NCBI GenBank assembly: GCA_938027685.1
Contig: CALJAM010000016.1
Location: 1-64,000, forward strand
DNA length: 64,000 nucleotides
Reading direction: 5' to 3'
Origin: an uncultured Bryobacteraceae bacterium
Lineage (GTDB): Bacteria; Acidobacteriota; Terriglobia; Bryobacterales; Bryobacteraceae
Shown piece after piece: positions 8,840 through 17,827 of this stretch. The position numbers and the translations under genes are program-made. The notes beneath the pieces were generated by a model that did not search any database, was not told the DNA's origin, and saw nothing but the letters and a program-made list of their open reading frames with translations. Position 1 is the stretch's first letter. Every line of letters begins with the position of its first letter.

Positions 8840-10045
8840 ATGCAGGCTGTGCTGTTGACAGCACTGGCGATTTGGTCCGCGCTAGGCGGTCAGACCTCTT
8901 CCCCGCCGCTGCTGCTTGCGGCGGTGGAAGACGGCCCCCTGCTGTTCGTGCTGCCGGCGTCGCGCGAGGCAGCGGCGGAAGCCTTCGATCGCTGGCGGCC
9001 CCTGGCGTCGGGCCGCGGGTGGACGGTGGCAGTCCTGCGCGCCGAAGCGGCTGTCTCCGACGGCTCGGTAGGGTTGATCGAGAGTGCGCTTGAAAGTGTG
9101 AGCCGCCAGGTGCGCGTCACCGCCGAGCGCGTGTATCTGGTGGGTGAGGGCCCCGGTGCAACGGCGGTCTTTTATGTCGTCTCGCGACGGCCGGACCTTT
9201 GGGCCGCGGCTGCGGCGCTGGGAGGGACTCCCCGCCCGGCCATCGAAACCAACCGGCTGTTCGCCGCGAACACGAGCCTGGCGCCCGTACTGTGGGTGCC
9301 TCGTGCCGATGATCCGCTAGCGGCCGATCTGCGGGCGCGCCTCCGCGGCGCCGGATACCGGCTTGTCGATCCCGCCAAGGCCGAGATGACCGCCGCCGAG
9401 CTGCTGGACTGGCTGGGCCAGCACCGGCGGGAACCCTTCCCTTACAGGATCGATTGCGAGACGGGCAATCCGGTCTTCGCGCGCTGCTACTGGGCCTCCA
9501 TCACACGGCTGGATTTCGATCTGCGCAACGACGCGTTGCCTTCCTCGCGCGTCCCGCCGGGATCGGGGGCGTCGCTGGCGCTGGGCGGCTTCGGCTTCGA
9601 TCTCTCGGCGCCGGGGCCCGGTGTGCTGGTGGCTTGGCTGCCGGAGAACTACCGGGGCCCGCTGAGGCTCGGCGACCGCATCGTGGCCGTGGCGGGGCGA
9701 GAGCTGGCTGACGCACGGGCCTACGTGGAGTTCATGGAACGCCAGACGGAGGAGCGCTCGACGGCCGTCATGCTCCTGCGCGAAGGCCGCCGGATGCGCA
9801 TCGAAACGCGCATCGTTCTGCCCAAGCGCGAGGAGGTCGGGACCGCGCGCCTGCAGGCGGAATACCTGCCGGAGACGCGGGAGCTGTTCGTCATCTCGCG
9901 CGGCGTCGCGGCCTTGCAGCTTACCCTGCCTGCGTCCTGGACGCCCTGCCGGCTCAACTGGAACGGCCTCGAAGCGGGGACCGCCGAGAAGCCCGGGTGC
10001 TGGGAGCTCCAGCACGGCGGTTCCGCCCGCCCCTGCCCGCGGTGA
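8840..10045 (+). CDS. Secreted alpha/beta-hydrolase-like protein with PDZ domain, nucleophile missing
   Basis: This 401-residue protein has a signal peptide (residues 1-17), an alpha/beta-hydrolase-like region (about 30-195) and a PDZ-like region at about 265-325 (GPLRLGDRIVAVAGRELADARAYVEFM). At the nucleophile elbow the sequence is LVGEGPGATAVFYV (about residue 100-113). The usual GxSxG serine is glycine, so the esterase site appears dead. The C-terminal part after the PDZ is a short beta-rich tail with three cysteines. A substrate- or peptide-binding role is more likely than catalysis, but this is inference. It sits between a small secreted protein and pyrR. Confidence 0.6.
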   Translation: MQAVLLTALAIWSALGGQTSSPPLLLAAVEDGPLLFVLPASREAAAEAFDRWRPLASGRGWTVAVLRAEAAVSDGSVGLIESALESVSRQVRVTAERVYLVGEGPGATAVFYVVSRRPDLWAAAAALGGTPRPAIETNRLFAANTSLAPVLWVPRADDPLAADLRARLRGAGYRLVDPAKAEMTAAELLDWLGQHRREPFPYRIDCETGNPVFARCYWASITRLDFDLRNDALPSSRVPPGSGASLALGGFGFDLSAPGPGVLVAWLPENYRGPLRLGDRIVAVAGRELADARAYVEFMERQTEERSTAVMLLREGRRMRIETRIVLPKREEVGTARLQAEYLPETRELFVISRGVAALQLTLPASWTPCRLNWNGLEAGTAEKPGCWELQHGGSARPCPR

Positions 10046-10085
10046 GGCCGTGGAGCTCTGTGTTAACCTGTCGGACGGATTCCCC

Positions 10086-10637
10086 ATGACTGCCACGCGC
10101 GAAAAGGCCCAGATCATGAGCGCATCCGAAATCGAGCGCACGCTGGTGCGGCTGGCTCATGAGATTCTCGAGAAGACCGAGGACCTGGACCGCCTGGCCT
10201 TCGTCGGCATCCGCCGACGGGGCGTACCCATCGCGCAGCGGCTGGCCGAGAAGATCAAGGCGCTCGAGAATCGCGACATCCCCGTGGGTGTGCTGGACAT
10301 CACGCTCTATCGCGATGATCTGTCGACCATCAGCACACAGCCGATCCTCAACGCCACGGAGATTTCCTTCCCGGTGACCGGAAAGGATATCATCCTCACC
10401 GACGATGTGCTTTTCACCGGGCGCACGGTGCGTGCGGCGCTGGACGCACTATTCGATCACGGCCGCCCTGCGCGCGTGCAACTGCTGGTGCTGATCGACC
10501 GAGGACATCGCGAGTTGCCGATCGAGGCTCGCTTTGTGGGTCGCACGATCACGACGACGCGCGACGAGATGGTCGAGGTGAAGTTCAGGGAGATCGATCA
10601 GGTCGAGAAGGTGGTGCTGGTGGAGAAGGCGGCCTGA
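10086..10637 (+). CDS. pyrR: Bifunctional pyr operon regulator / uracil phosphoribosyltransferase
   Basis: This 183-residue PRTase-fold protein has the PRPP-binding motif IILTDDVLFTGRTVRAALDAL and the PyrR-typical ends IMSASEIERTLVRLAHEI and DEMVEVKFREIDQVEKVVLVE. PyrR binds pyr mRNA and attenuates pyrimidine genes when UMP is high, and it also makes UMP from uracil. I chose the ATG at 10086 because it gives the usual family length; a GTG at 10050 in frame would add 12 poorly conserved residues. It heads pyrR-pyrB-pyrC. I could not make out a PyrR-binding leader with terminator/antiterminator in the short upstream space, so the site of control is open. Confidence 0.93.
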   Translation: MTATREKAQIMSASEIERTLVRLAHEILEKTEDLDRLAFVGIRRRGVPIAQRLAEKIKALENRDIPVGVLDITLYRDDLSTISTQPILNATEISFPVTGKDIILTDDVLFTGRTVRAALDALFDHGRPARVQLLVLIDRGHRELPIEARFVGRTITTTRDEMVEVKFREIDQVEKVVLVEKAA

Positions 10638-10661
10638 GGTTCGGGCGCATTGGAGGCCTGC

Positions 10662-11570
10662 ATGCGAGCGGGGTTGCTGGGCATCGAGCATCTGGAACGC
10701 GCCGAAATCGAGGCGATCCTGGAGCGGGCCAAGGCTTTCCAGCCTGCGCAAAACCAGCCCTTCGTCAAGCTGGATACGCTGCGCGGCCGGTTGATCGTCA
10801 ATCTGTTCTTCGAGGCTTCCACGCGCACGCGCACCAGCTTCGAGATCGCCGCGAAGAGACTGGGCGCCGACGCCATCTCGATCACGGCCGCCGGCTCCAG
10901 CCTGTCCAAGGGCGAATCGCTGGTGGACACGCTGAACACGCTGGCGGCCATGCGTCCGGACGCCATCGTGATGCGGCATTCGGCTTCCGGCGCACCGCAC
11001 TTTCTGGCGCGCCACCTGCCCATTCCCATCATCAACGCGGGCGACGGCACGCATGAGCATCCCACCCAGGCGCTGCTCGACGCCCGCACGATCCTCGATC
11101 ACCGGCCCACGCTGGAAGGGCTCCGTGTGGCCATCATCGGCGACATCGTGCACAGCCGCGTGGCTCGTTCGAACATCTTTCTGCTCTCGAAATTCGGCGC
11201 CGAGATCGTGCTGTGCGGCCCTGCTTCCTTGGTTCCCCCCGAGCTGGCGCGCATCGCGCCCGGCGTTCGCATCACCTACGACATGCGGGAGGCCATTCGC
11301 GGCGCCGACGTGATCATGATGCTGCGCGTGCAGCTGGAACGGCAGCAGGAAGCTGCCTTCCCGGCCGGCGAGTACTTTCAGTTCTACGGCCTGCGCCTGG
11401 AACACCTGGAGCTGGCCAAGCCGGACGCCATCGTCATGCATCCGGGACCTATCAATCGCGGACGCGAGATCTCCTCCGAGGTGGCCGACTCGCAGCGTTC
11501 GGTCATCCTCAATCAGGTCGAAAACGGCGTGGCCGTGCGCATGGCGGTACTGGAACGCATCCTGGGTTGA
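10662..11570 (+). CDS. pyrB: Aspartate carbamoyltransferase catalytic subunit
   Basis: The 302-residue enzyme condenses carbamoyl phosphate with aspartate in de novo pyrimidine synthesis. Signatures are the carbamoyl-phosphate motif FFEASTRTRTSFEIAAKRLG, DGTHEHPTQALLDA and the C-terminal MHPGPINRGREI. I chose the ATG at 10662 because GGAGG lies 6 bases upstream; a TTG at 10650 is in frame but less likely. It lies 24 bases after pyrR and 2 bases before pyrC. No pyrI regulatory subunit is present, consistent with a PyrB-PyrC type assembly and PyrR-based control. Confidence 0.96.
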   Translation: MRAGLLGIEHLERAEIEAILERAKAFQPAQNQPFVKLDTLRGRLIVNLFFEASTRTRTSFEIAAKRLGADAISITAAGSSLSKGESLVDTLNTLAAMRPDAIVMRHSASGAPHFLARHLPIPIINAGDGTHEHPTQALLDARTILDHRPTLEGLRVAIIGDIVHSRVARSNIFLLSKFGAEIVLCGPASLVPPELARIAPGVRITYDMREAIRGADVIMMLRVQLERQQEAAFPAGEYFQFYGLRLEHLELAKPDAIVMHPGPINRGREISSEVADSQRSVILNQVENGVAVRMAVLERILG

Positions 11571-11572
11571 AC

Positions 11573-12865
11573 ATGCCGAAGCTGCTCATTCGCAACGGGC
11601 GCGTGATGGATCCCGCCACCGGGTTCGACCAGGTGGCGGACGTGCTCATCAAAAGCGGCCTGATCGTACGCATCGGGCCGAACCTGCACGCAACCGGGGC
11701 CATCGCCTTCGACGCTACGGGCCTGGTCGTTGCGCCCGGCTTCATCGATCTGCACACGCACTTGCGCGAGCCCGGATACGAGCATGCGGAGACGATCGAA
11801 ACGGGGACGAAAGCCGCGGTGGCGGGCGGTTTCACCACCGTCTGCGCCATGCCCAACACCAAACCGGTCAACGACGACGCGGCTGTTACGCGCTACATCC
11901 TCGAGCAGGCCGAGCGCTTCGCCCTGGCCAACGTTCTGCCCGTCGGCGCCATCACCGAGAACAGCGAGGGCGAACGGCTGGCCGCCATCGGTTCGATGAA
12001 GGCGGCGGGGGCCGTCGCTATCTCCGATGACGGCCGGCCCGTGATGAACTCCCGCGTCATGCGCCGGGCCATGGAGTTCGCGCGCGCCTTCGATCTGGTG
12101 GTCATCGACCATTGCGAAGACCTGAATCTATCGGCGGGCGGCGACATGCACGAGGGAGAGCACTCGGTGCGGCTGGGCCTGCGCGGCATCCCTTCCGTGG
12201 CCGAAGACATCATGGTGGCGCGCGACCTACTCCTGGTCGAGCTGACGGGCGCGCGTCTTCACGTGGCGCACGTCTCTTCGGCGCGCTCGCTCGCCATGAT
12301 TGCCGAGGCCAAGCAGCGCGGCCTGCCCGTGACCTGCGAGGTTACGCCCCATCACATCGCGTTGACGGACGCCGACCTCGCCGGTTACGACAGCAACTTC
12401 AAGATGAAGCCTCCGCTGCGCTCGGCGGCGGATCGGGACGCCCTCATCGAGGGCATCGTTTCGGGGGTCGTGGATGCGATCGCTACCGATCACGCGCCCC
12501 ACCCGGGCAGCGAAAAAATGCAGGAATTCGAAAAGTGCCCGTTCGGCGTGATCGGTCTCGAGACGGCCCTGGGCGTAGCCCTGAAGACGCTGGTACATAC
12601 GGGAAAAATCCCCCTGATGCGACTCATCGAACTTTTCACCACGGGGCCGGCGAGAGTGCTCGGGTTGAGTCGTGCGGGGCTGGAGCCGGGCGCCGTGGCC
12701 GACTTGACGATTTTCGATCCCGAGCTGATCTGGACCTACGACGTCAACCGCTCTTTTTCCAAGAGCAAGAACTCGCCCTTCGACGGCTGGACGTTTCGGG
12801 GAGGTCCCGTAGCCACCGTCGTCAAGGGGCGCATCGTCTGGCAGCGAAGCCAGGAAAGGGGTTGA
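11573..12865 (+). CDS. pyrC: Dihydroorotase, class I
   Basis: The 430-residue amidohydrolase closes carbamoyl aspartate to dihydroorotate. The metal-binding HxH motif is in FIDLHTHLREPGYEHAET. Further motifs are AMPNTKPVND, VTPHHIAL, the GYDSNFKMKPPLR substrate segment and ATDHAPH with the catalytic Asp. The length and the FKMKPPLR motif fit the class I (bacterial, PyrB-associated) enzymes. The start codon follows the pyrB stop by 2 bases and the stop precedes the UPF0182 gene by 1 base, so translation is probably coupled. Confidence 0.96.
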   Translation: MPKLLIRNGRVMDPATGFDQVADVLIKSGLIVRIGPNLHATGAIAFDATGLVVAPGFIDLHTHLREPGYEHAETIETGTKAAVAGGFTTVCAMPNTKPVNDDAAVTRYILEQAERFALANVLPVGAITENSEGERLAAIGSMKAAGAVAISDDGRPVMNSRVMRRAMEFARAFDLVVIDHCEDLNLSAGGDMHEGEHSVRLGLRGIPSVAEDIMVARDLLLVELTGARLHVAHVSSARSLAMIAEAKQRGLPVTCEVTPHHIALTDADLAGYDSNFKMKPPLRSAADRDALIEGIVSGVVDAIATDHAPHPGSEKMQEFEKCPFGVIGLETALGVALKTLVHTGKIPLMRLIELFTTGPARVLGLSRAGLEPGAVADLTIFDPELIWTYDVNRSFSKSKNSPFDGWTFRGGPVATVVKGRIVWQRSQERG

Positions 12866-12866
12866 A

Positions 12867-15617
12867 ATGTCCGGATTCGATTTCACCGATACGCGCAGTC
12901 TACCTGCACCTCGCCCGCGCTGGGGGCTGACCGCTTTTCTGATCGTGCTCGCGGTGCTGTTGCTCAGCGCGCGGGCCATCGCGTCGTTCTTCCTCGAATA
13001 CCAGTGGTGGAAGGAATTGGACCAGCTCCCCACCTGGGTGGACATGCTGATCTACTCGGCCACTCCGGTAGTGCTGGGCGCGCTCCTGGGGTGGGCTGTT
13101 CTAGTTGCGGCCCACGGCCGCGCCTTGCGCTTCGCAGGGGTCAGGGTTAGGCGGCACCGGATTTACCGCCGGGTGATGGCCGTCGTGCTGTTGCTGGTGG
13201 CATGGCTCATCTCCTCGGCCAGCGTGGATACCTGGACCGTGGTGCGCTTCTTCGGGGGTCGCTCGCTGCCGGAGGAGGCCGCTGCCTGGCGCGACCCCAT
13301 TTTCGGCAAACCCCTGGGCGCCTATCTGTTCGACGTGCCTTTTTACTCCATCCTCTGGAAGTATCTTCTGGCGCTGGCCGTGACGGCCATTCTGGTGTAC
13401 TGGTTGACGGCGCGCGGCTGGCAGATCCGCGAGCGGCTGCCCGAGTGGGAGGAGGCCCAGCAACTGGATTTGCGATTCTTGCGGCTGGAGGGCGCCCTGG
13501 AATCGCGTTTTCTAAGGCTGGCCGCCGTGGCCGGACTGCTGGCGCTGGCGTTCCGCTTTTATCTCGGGCGCTACCAGATGCTGGTCAACGATCACGGCTT
13601 CATGGTGGGCATCAACTGGGTGGACCATCGCCTGGGGCTACCCCTCCAGTGGCTGCTGATCGTTGCCTGCCTGGCGGCCGCCATCTTCGTTTGGGTGGGC
13701 CGCTGGCGGTGGGCGGCGTGGATGGCGCTCGCGCTCGTGCTGCGGCTGGTCGTACCTGCGATCGTGGGGGCGGTCTACGTGCGACCCAACGAGATCTCCA
13801 TCGAGCGCCCCTACATCGAAAAGCACATCCGCGCCACCCGCAGCGCCTTTGGCCTCGAGCAGCGCACGCGCGAGTTCGAGTTTCCGGCCAAGCTGGAGGC
13901 CCGGGTGGATCTTAGCCAACACAAGGCGCTACTCGACAACGTGAGGCTCTGGGATTGGCGGGCCTTTCACGATACGGTGACCCAGATCCAGGCCTTGCGC
14001 CCCTATTACCGTTTTGCCGACTCCGACGTGGACCGCTACATCATCGACGGTCAACTGCGGCAGGTGCTGTTGACGCCGCGCGAGCTCGACATCCGCCAGT
14101 TGCCGGAGGCGCGCACGCGCTGGATCGTGCCGCACTTCATGTACACCCACGGATACGGCCTGGTGATGGCCGAGGCCAACCGCATCACGCCGGACGGGTT
14201 GCCCGTGTTGCTGATCCAGGATGCGCCGCCGGAGGTCAAGACGCCCAGCTTGAAGCTCGTGCGGCCGGAGATCTACTACGGCGAATCCACGCACGAGCCG
14301 GTCTTCGTCAACACCGCCCAGCCCGAATTCAGCTACCCTTCAGGCGCCGAGAACGTCTTCACGCGCTACCAGGGCCGCGGCGGCTTCCCCGCTCACAGCT
14401 GGCACGTGCGCATCGCGGCCGCCTTGGCGCGCGGGGACGTCAACATCCTGCTGACCGGCTTCCTCACGCCCGGAAGCCGCATGATGATCCGGCGCAACGT
14501 CCGCGATCGGGTCCAACGGCTGGCGGGCTTCATCACCTGGGATCCGGATCCGTACCTGGTACTGACCGACTCGGGCCGCCTGGTCTGGACGATTGACGGC
14601 TACACCAGCGCGCGCCTGCACCCGTACTCACGCGGCGTCGAACTGCCCGGCGCGGGTCAGGTCAACTACATGCGCAATGCCGTAAAAGCCACCATTGACG
14701 CCTACGACGGCACCACGAATATTTACATCTTCGATCCGTCGGACCCCATCATCCGGGCCTACCAGCGTCTGTTCCCGCGCCTGCTGAAGCCGGCATCGGA
14801 AATGCCGCGCGAACTGCGCTTCCACGCACGCTATCCGGAGCTGTTCTTCCGCGTGCAGGCCGAAATCTACCGCACCTACCACATGCTCGATCCGCAGGCC
14901 TTCTACAACAAGGAGGACGTCTGGGACATCGCACGCAACATCCAGGGACAGGGCGGTCAACCGCAGCAGGTCCAGCCCACCTACGTGGTGGCGACGCTGC
15001 CCGGCGAGGACAACCCCGAGTTTCTCCTCATCCTGCCCTTCACGCCGCGCAACAAGGACAACATGATCGGTCTGATGGTGGCGCGTTGCGACGGCGAGCA
15101 TCTCGGCGAGCTGCTGTTCCTGCAACTCTCCAAACAGGAGCTGATCTATGGCCCGATGCAGATCGAGGCCCGCGTCAACCAGGATCAGATCATCTCCAAG
15201 GACCTTACGCTTTGGAACCAGCAAGGCTCGCAGGTGCTGCGGGGGCAGATGCTCGTGCTGCCCATGGGCGAAACCTTCCTCTACGTGGAGCCGCTTTACA
15301 TCCAGGCCTCGGAGGCCCGCATGCCGCAGTTGCGCAAGGTGGTGATGGCGATGGGCAACTATCTCATCTACACGGACACCTACGAGCAGGCGGTGGCGGA
15401 GCTGGCCGCAATCATGAAAGGCGCCCCGGCGGAAGCGGTACGCGCGGCGCCCGCGGCAGCGCCCGCCGCTGCCGCGGCTCCGGCAGCCCCCGCAGATCCG
15501 CGCATCGAATCCATTCGCAGACACTTGCTACGCTACCGTGAACTCGCCGGCCAAGGGCGTTGGGCCGAAGCGGGCCGGGAGCTCGAGGCGATCGAAGCCG
15601 AACTGAGCAAGCGCTGA
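12867..15617 (+). CDS. UPF0182 family membrane protein
   Basis: The 916-residue protein belongs to the UPF0182/COG1615 family. It has about seven N-terminal membrane segments (to about residue 310) and a large soluble C-terminal domain with the family blocks FMYTHGYGLVMAEANRI, YPSGAENVFTRYQG and MSR-like PGSRMMIRRNVRDRV. An Ala/Pro-rich linker (residues about 855-880) leads to a short helical tail. Family function is unknown. It starts 1 base after pyrC, so it is cotranscribed with the pyrimidine operon, which is a chance arrangement as far as I know. Confidence 0.9.
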   Translation: MSGFDFTDTRSLPAPRPRWGLTAFLIVLAVLLLSARAIASFFLEYQWWKELDQLPTWVDMLIYSATPVVLGALLGWAVLVAAHGRALRFAGVRVRRHRIYRRVMAVVLLLVAWLISSASVDTWTVVRFFGGRSLPEEAAAWRDPIFGKPLGAYLFDVPFYSILWKYLLALAVTAILVYWLTARGWQIRERLPEWEEAQQLDLRFLRLEGALESRFLRLAAVAGLLALAFRFYLGRYQMLVNDHGFMVGINWVDHRLGLPLQWLLIVACLAAAIFVWVGRWRWAAWMALALVLRLVVPAIVGAVYVRPNEISIERPYIEKHIRATRSAFGLEQRTREFEFPAKLEARVDLSQHKALLDNVRLWDWRAFHDTVTQIQALRPYYRFADSDVDRYIIDGQLRQVLLTPRELDIRQLPEARTRWIVPHFMYTHGYGLVMAEANRITPDGLPVLLIQDAPPEVKTPSLKLVRPEIYYGESTHEPVFVNTAQPEFSYPSGAENVFTRYQGRGGFPAHSWHVRIAAALARGDVNILLTGFLTPGSRMMIRRNVRDRVQRLAGFITWDPDPYLVLTDSGRLVWTIDGYTSARLHPYSRGVELPGAGQVNYMRNAVKATIDAYDGTTNIYIFDPSDPIIRAYQRLFPRLLKPASEMPRELRFHARYPELFFRVQAEIYRTYHMLDPQAFYNKEDVWDIARNIQGQGGQPQQVQPTYVVATLPGEDNPEFLLILPFTPRNKDNMIGLMVARCDGEHLGELLFLQLSKQELIYGPMQIEARVNQDQIISKDLTLWNQQGSQVLRGQMLVLPMGETFLYVEPLYIQASEARMPQLRKVVMAMGNYLIYTDTYEQAVAELAAIMKGAPAEAVRAAPAAAPAAAAAPAAPADPRIESIRRHLLRYRELAGQGRWAEAGRELEAIEAELSKR

Positions 15618-15627
15618 GGCCGGATCC

Positions 15628-16016
15628 ATGCCGAACCGGGCCCGCGAGCGGCCGGCGCAGGCGGAGTGGGATCTCCAGATGGCCGAACAATCGACCTCGG
15701 CGGTTTCCACGAACGGGCCTGCTTCGTCGCCACCCAGGCGGCCGAGGAGGCCGTGACGGCCCTTCATTTGCGTTGCCGGCAGGAGGCCAGGGGACAGGCG
15801 GTGGCTCGTCCCCTACACGAACTGCCGTCCGAGGCGACGGTCCCGTCGGAGCTCGTCGAGAAAGCTCGCACACTCGATGCTTTTTACATCCCGCCTCGAT
15901 ACTCCAACAGCCATCCCGAAAGGCCGCCCTTCGAGCACTACGGCCCGCTGCAGAGTACGGAGGCTCTGGCGTATGCCCGTGAGGCCGTCGGATTCGTCCG
16001 TGCTCAAATGGCCTGA
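15628..16016 (+). pseudogene. Frameshifted HEPN-domain protein (HEPN/MNT pair)
   Basis: From the ATG at 15628 the frame reads QAEWDLQMAEQS, the usual first helix of an MNT-associated HEPN protein. The family then continues in a different frame (GGFHERACFVATQAAEEAV ... LDAFYIPPRYSN ... AREAVGFVRAQMA) to the stop at 16014-16016. A single base lost near 15690-15695 (between CAATC and GACCTC) would join the two. HEPN proteins of this type are RNase-like toxins or partners whose activity is blocked by AMPylation by the adjacent MNT protein. The neighbour at 16000-16335 is also broken, so the pair is decayed. The short frame from 15666 could still give 116 residues. Confidence 0.7.
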
Positions 16017-16335
16017 CGCCGACACGGTTCTTGCAGCCCTGAGACGGTGAGCCGCAAAGGCCGGGTCTGAACGCGCCGAGCTGTTGAGGATGGGCTGCTT
16101 CGGCTCTCACGCCCGGGACGACTTGGGCGTGGGCAGCGATCTCGACGTCGTTCTCCGGGTGCGCCAGGCTGCCAAGCCGTTTGTGCGCCGCGCGGTGCGG
16201 TGGGACCTGAGCGTCCCGCCGGTACTCTGTGACGCGCCGGCCCACACGCCGGAATAGGGGGCGCGGGTCCCGCCCGCCCGTACCGTCGGCTCGGAACTCA
16301 CAGAGGTTTGGGAGCGGCCGGGAGAGGCAGGCTGA
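16000..16335 (+). pseudogene. Broken MNT-type nucleotidyltransferase (HEPN/MNT pair)
   Basis: In the frame from the GTG at 16000 the sequence reads WPDADTVLAALRR, TGA at 16048-16050, then ERAELLRMGCFGSHARDD, VGSDLDVVL and RRAVRWDLSVPP. It meets TAG at 16255-16257 and then runs to a TGA at 16333-16335, near the family's usual length. The nucleotidyltransferase fold motif GS-x10-SDLD is still readable, but the usual GSYARGD has become GSHARDD. Where the first stop stands, relatives have Trp (TGG to TGA). The start overlaps the HEPN end by 17 bases, the typical arrangement of an MNT antitoxin gene. Two stops make it non-functional. Confidence 0.72.
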
Positions 16336-16344
16336 ACGGCGCAG

Positions 16345-16656
16345 TCAGTGTCGCGATCCGGGCGGCACGTATTCGGGCGGCAGCTCCGTGCCCTCGCCGA
16401 AGAAGTACTCTTCCATGCGCTTGAGCAAGAATTCCTGCGCCTGGCGCGTCCCCAGGTTCAGCCGATACTCGTTCATGAGGATTTTCATGTACTCGACCCA
16501 CTGCCGCCAGGCTTCTTTGGAGACGTTCTCGTAGATTCGCCGACCCAAAGGATGACCGTCAAAGGGCACTTCATCCAGGCCCGGCATCTCACGCTTGAAC
16601 TTCACGCAAAACACCGTACGGCCCGGCGATTTCTGTTCGCTTGCTTGTGAACTCAT
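16345..16656 (-). CDS. yggX: Fe(II)-trafficking / oxidative damage protection protein
   Basis: This 103-residue cytosolic protein matches the YggX family along its length: RTVFCVKFKREMPGLDEVPF near the N-terminus, RRIYENVSKEAWRQWVEYMK and MNEYRLNLGTRQAQEFL in the middle, and PPEYVPPG at the end. YggX protects Fe-S clusters and limits Fenton damage. The Cys of FCVK is the conserved family cysteine. An AGGGAGCG ribosome binding site precedes the ATG. It is a single gene that converges on the HEPN/MNT relic. Confidence 0.93.
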   Translation of the reverse strand: MSSQASEQKSPGRTVFCVKFKREMPGLDEVPFDGHPLGRRIYENVSKEAWRQWVEYMKILMNEYRLNLGTRQAQEFLLKRMEEYFFGEGTELPPEYVPPGSRH

Positions 16657-16777
16657 CCGTAGCGCTCCCTCTTGCTACTTCCAGCTTACCCCAGCAGCCG
16701 AGGCCGGTCGGCGCCGCGTTTACCCATCCATGCCCCGGTGCGCAGCCTGACCGCGTCCCGAAGACGACCGCCAAGCT

Positions 16778-17794
16778 TCAGCCCTTGACTTCGTAGCCGT
16801 GCTGGCGGCGGTGGTGACTGCCGTCGAAGGCTTGCGTGGACTTGAACAGCTCGTATCGACCGTCGCCGGCGGCCTCGCGAACCCGGTCGAGCAGCGCCTG
16901 CTGCTCTTGGCGCGTCATGGGCCGGAAGTTGCGCGCCAGCTCGGCCACCTCGCGCAATTGCTCCATGGACGTAATGCCCACTACTTGCACACTGACCGGC
17001 TGGCTCCAGGCGTAGCGGAGGCACTCGGCCACGCTCAGTCCCGCGCGCGCCACCAACATGCCTTGCGGATAGCTTCCGCCCAGCCCCTTCATGCCGATGA
17101 CGCCCACGTTTTTCTTCAGGCACACGGGAACCACTTCGCGCTGGAAGCTGCGATACCAGGCATCCATCGGGTTGATGGGCATCTGCGCGGTGTCCCATTG
17201 GTACGGCTTGGCCAGCATCTTAAGGTGAATGCGAGGATCCTTGTGACCGGTGAAGCCGATGAAGCGGACCTTGCCCTGCTTGCGGGCCTCGATGGCCGCT
17301 CGGATGCCCCCTTTCTCGAAGACCCAGTCCGGATCGTTGTCGTAGACAATCTCGTGGAACTGCCAGAGGTCGATGTAGTCGGTTCGGAGGCGGCGCAAGC
17401 TTTCCTCGAGGTTCTTCATCGAGCCCTGGTAATCCCGCTCGCAGTTTTTGGTCATCAGAAAGACGCGCTGACGGCGGTTGTCCATGGCCAGCGCCTTGCC
17501 CATCCACTCTTCCGCGCGGCCACCGTGGTAATCCCAGGAGTTGTCGAGAAAATTGATGCCCTCGTCCATGGCGGCATGAACGAGGCGGATGGCCTCGTTC
17601 TCGTCTTTGGTCGCGGCGAAATGCCAACCGCCGAGTCCGACGATGGACACCCGCACGCCGGTGCGGCCCAGTACCCGCATGGGAAGGCCGGTCGCCGAAG
17701 CCGGCGTGGTGTCCGCGATCAGACCTTCAGCCAATGCAGTCCAGCCTGTCGCCCCTGCCAGAAACTCCCTACGCGATGAGCGCGGCACATCCAT
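16778..17794 (-). CDS. Aldo/keto reductase with Tat-type signal
   Basis: The 338-residue TIM-barrel oxidoreductase keeps the AKR tetrad: D84 (FLDNSWDYHGG), Y89, K116 (MTKN) and H147 (WQFHEIV). The N-terminus SSRREFLAGATGW matches the twin-arginine signal consensus, so it is likely exported or membrane-anchored folded, which is unusual for an NADPH-dependent enzyme but recurrent in this bacterial group. The C-terminal segment RPMTRQEQQALLDRV is typical of predicted AKRs of the COG1453-like group. The substrate is unknown. It ends about 120 bases before yggX. Confidence 0.85.
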   Translation of the reverse strand: MDVPRSSRREFLAGATGWTALAEGLIADTTPASATGLPMRVLGRTGVRVSIVGLGGWHFAATKDENEAIRLVHAAMDEGINFLDNSWDYHGGRAEEWMGKALAMDNRRQRVFLMTKNCERDYQGSMKNLEESLRRLRTDYIDLWQFHEIVYDNDPDWVFEKGGIRAAIEARKQGKVRFIGFTGHKDPRIHLKMLAKPYQWDTAQMPINPMDAWYRSFQREVVPVCLKKNVGVIGMKGLGGSYPQGMLVARAGLSVAECLRYAWSQPVSVQVVGITSMEQLREVAELARNFRPMTRQEQQALLDRVREAAGDGRYELFKSTQAFDGSHHRRQHGYEVKG

Positions 17795-17827
17795 GATTCT
17801 CCTCCCTGATTTAAGCGTGCTCTTTTA

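Noticed and set aside
16048-16050. Reading the TGA in the MNT gene as selenocysteine
   Set aside because: Relatives have Trp here, no SECIS-like hairpin follows, and a second stop (TAG) lies downstream.
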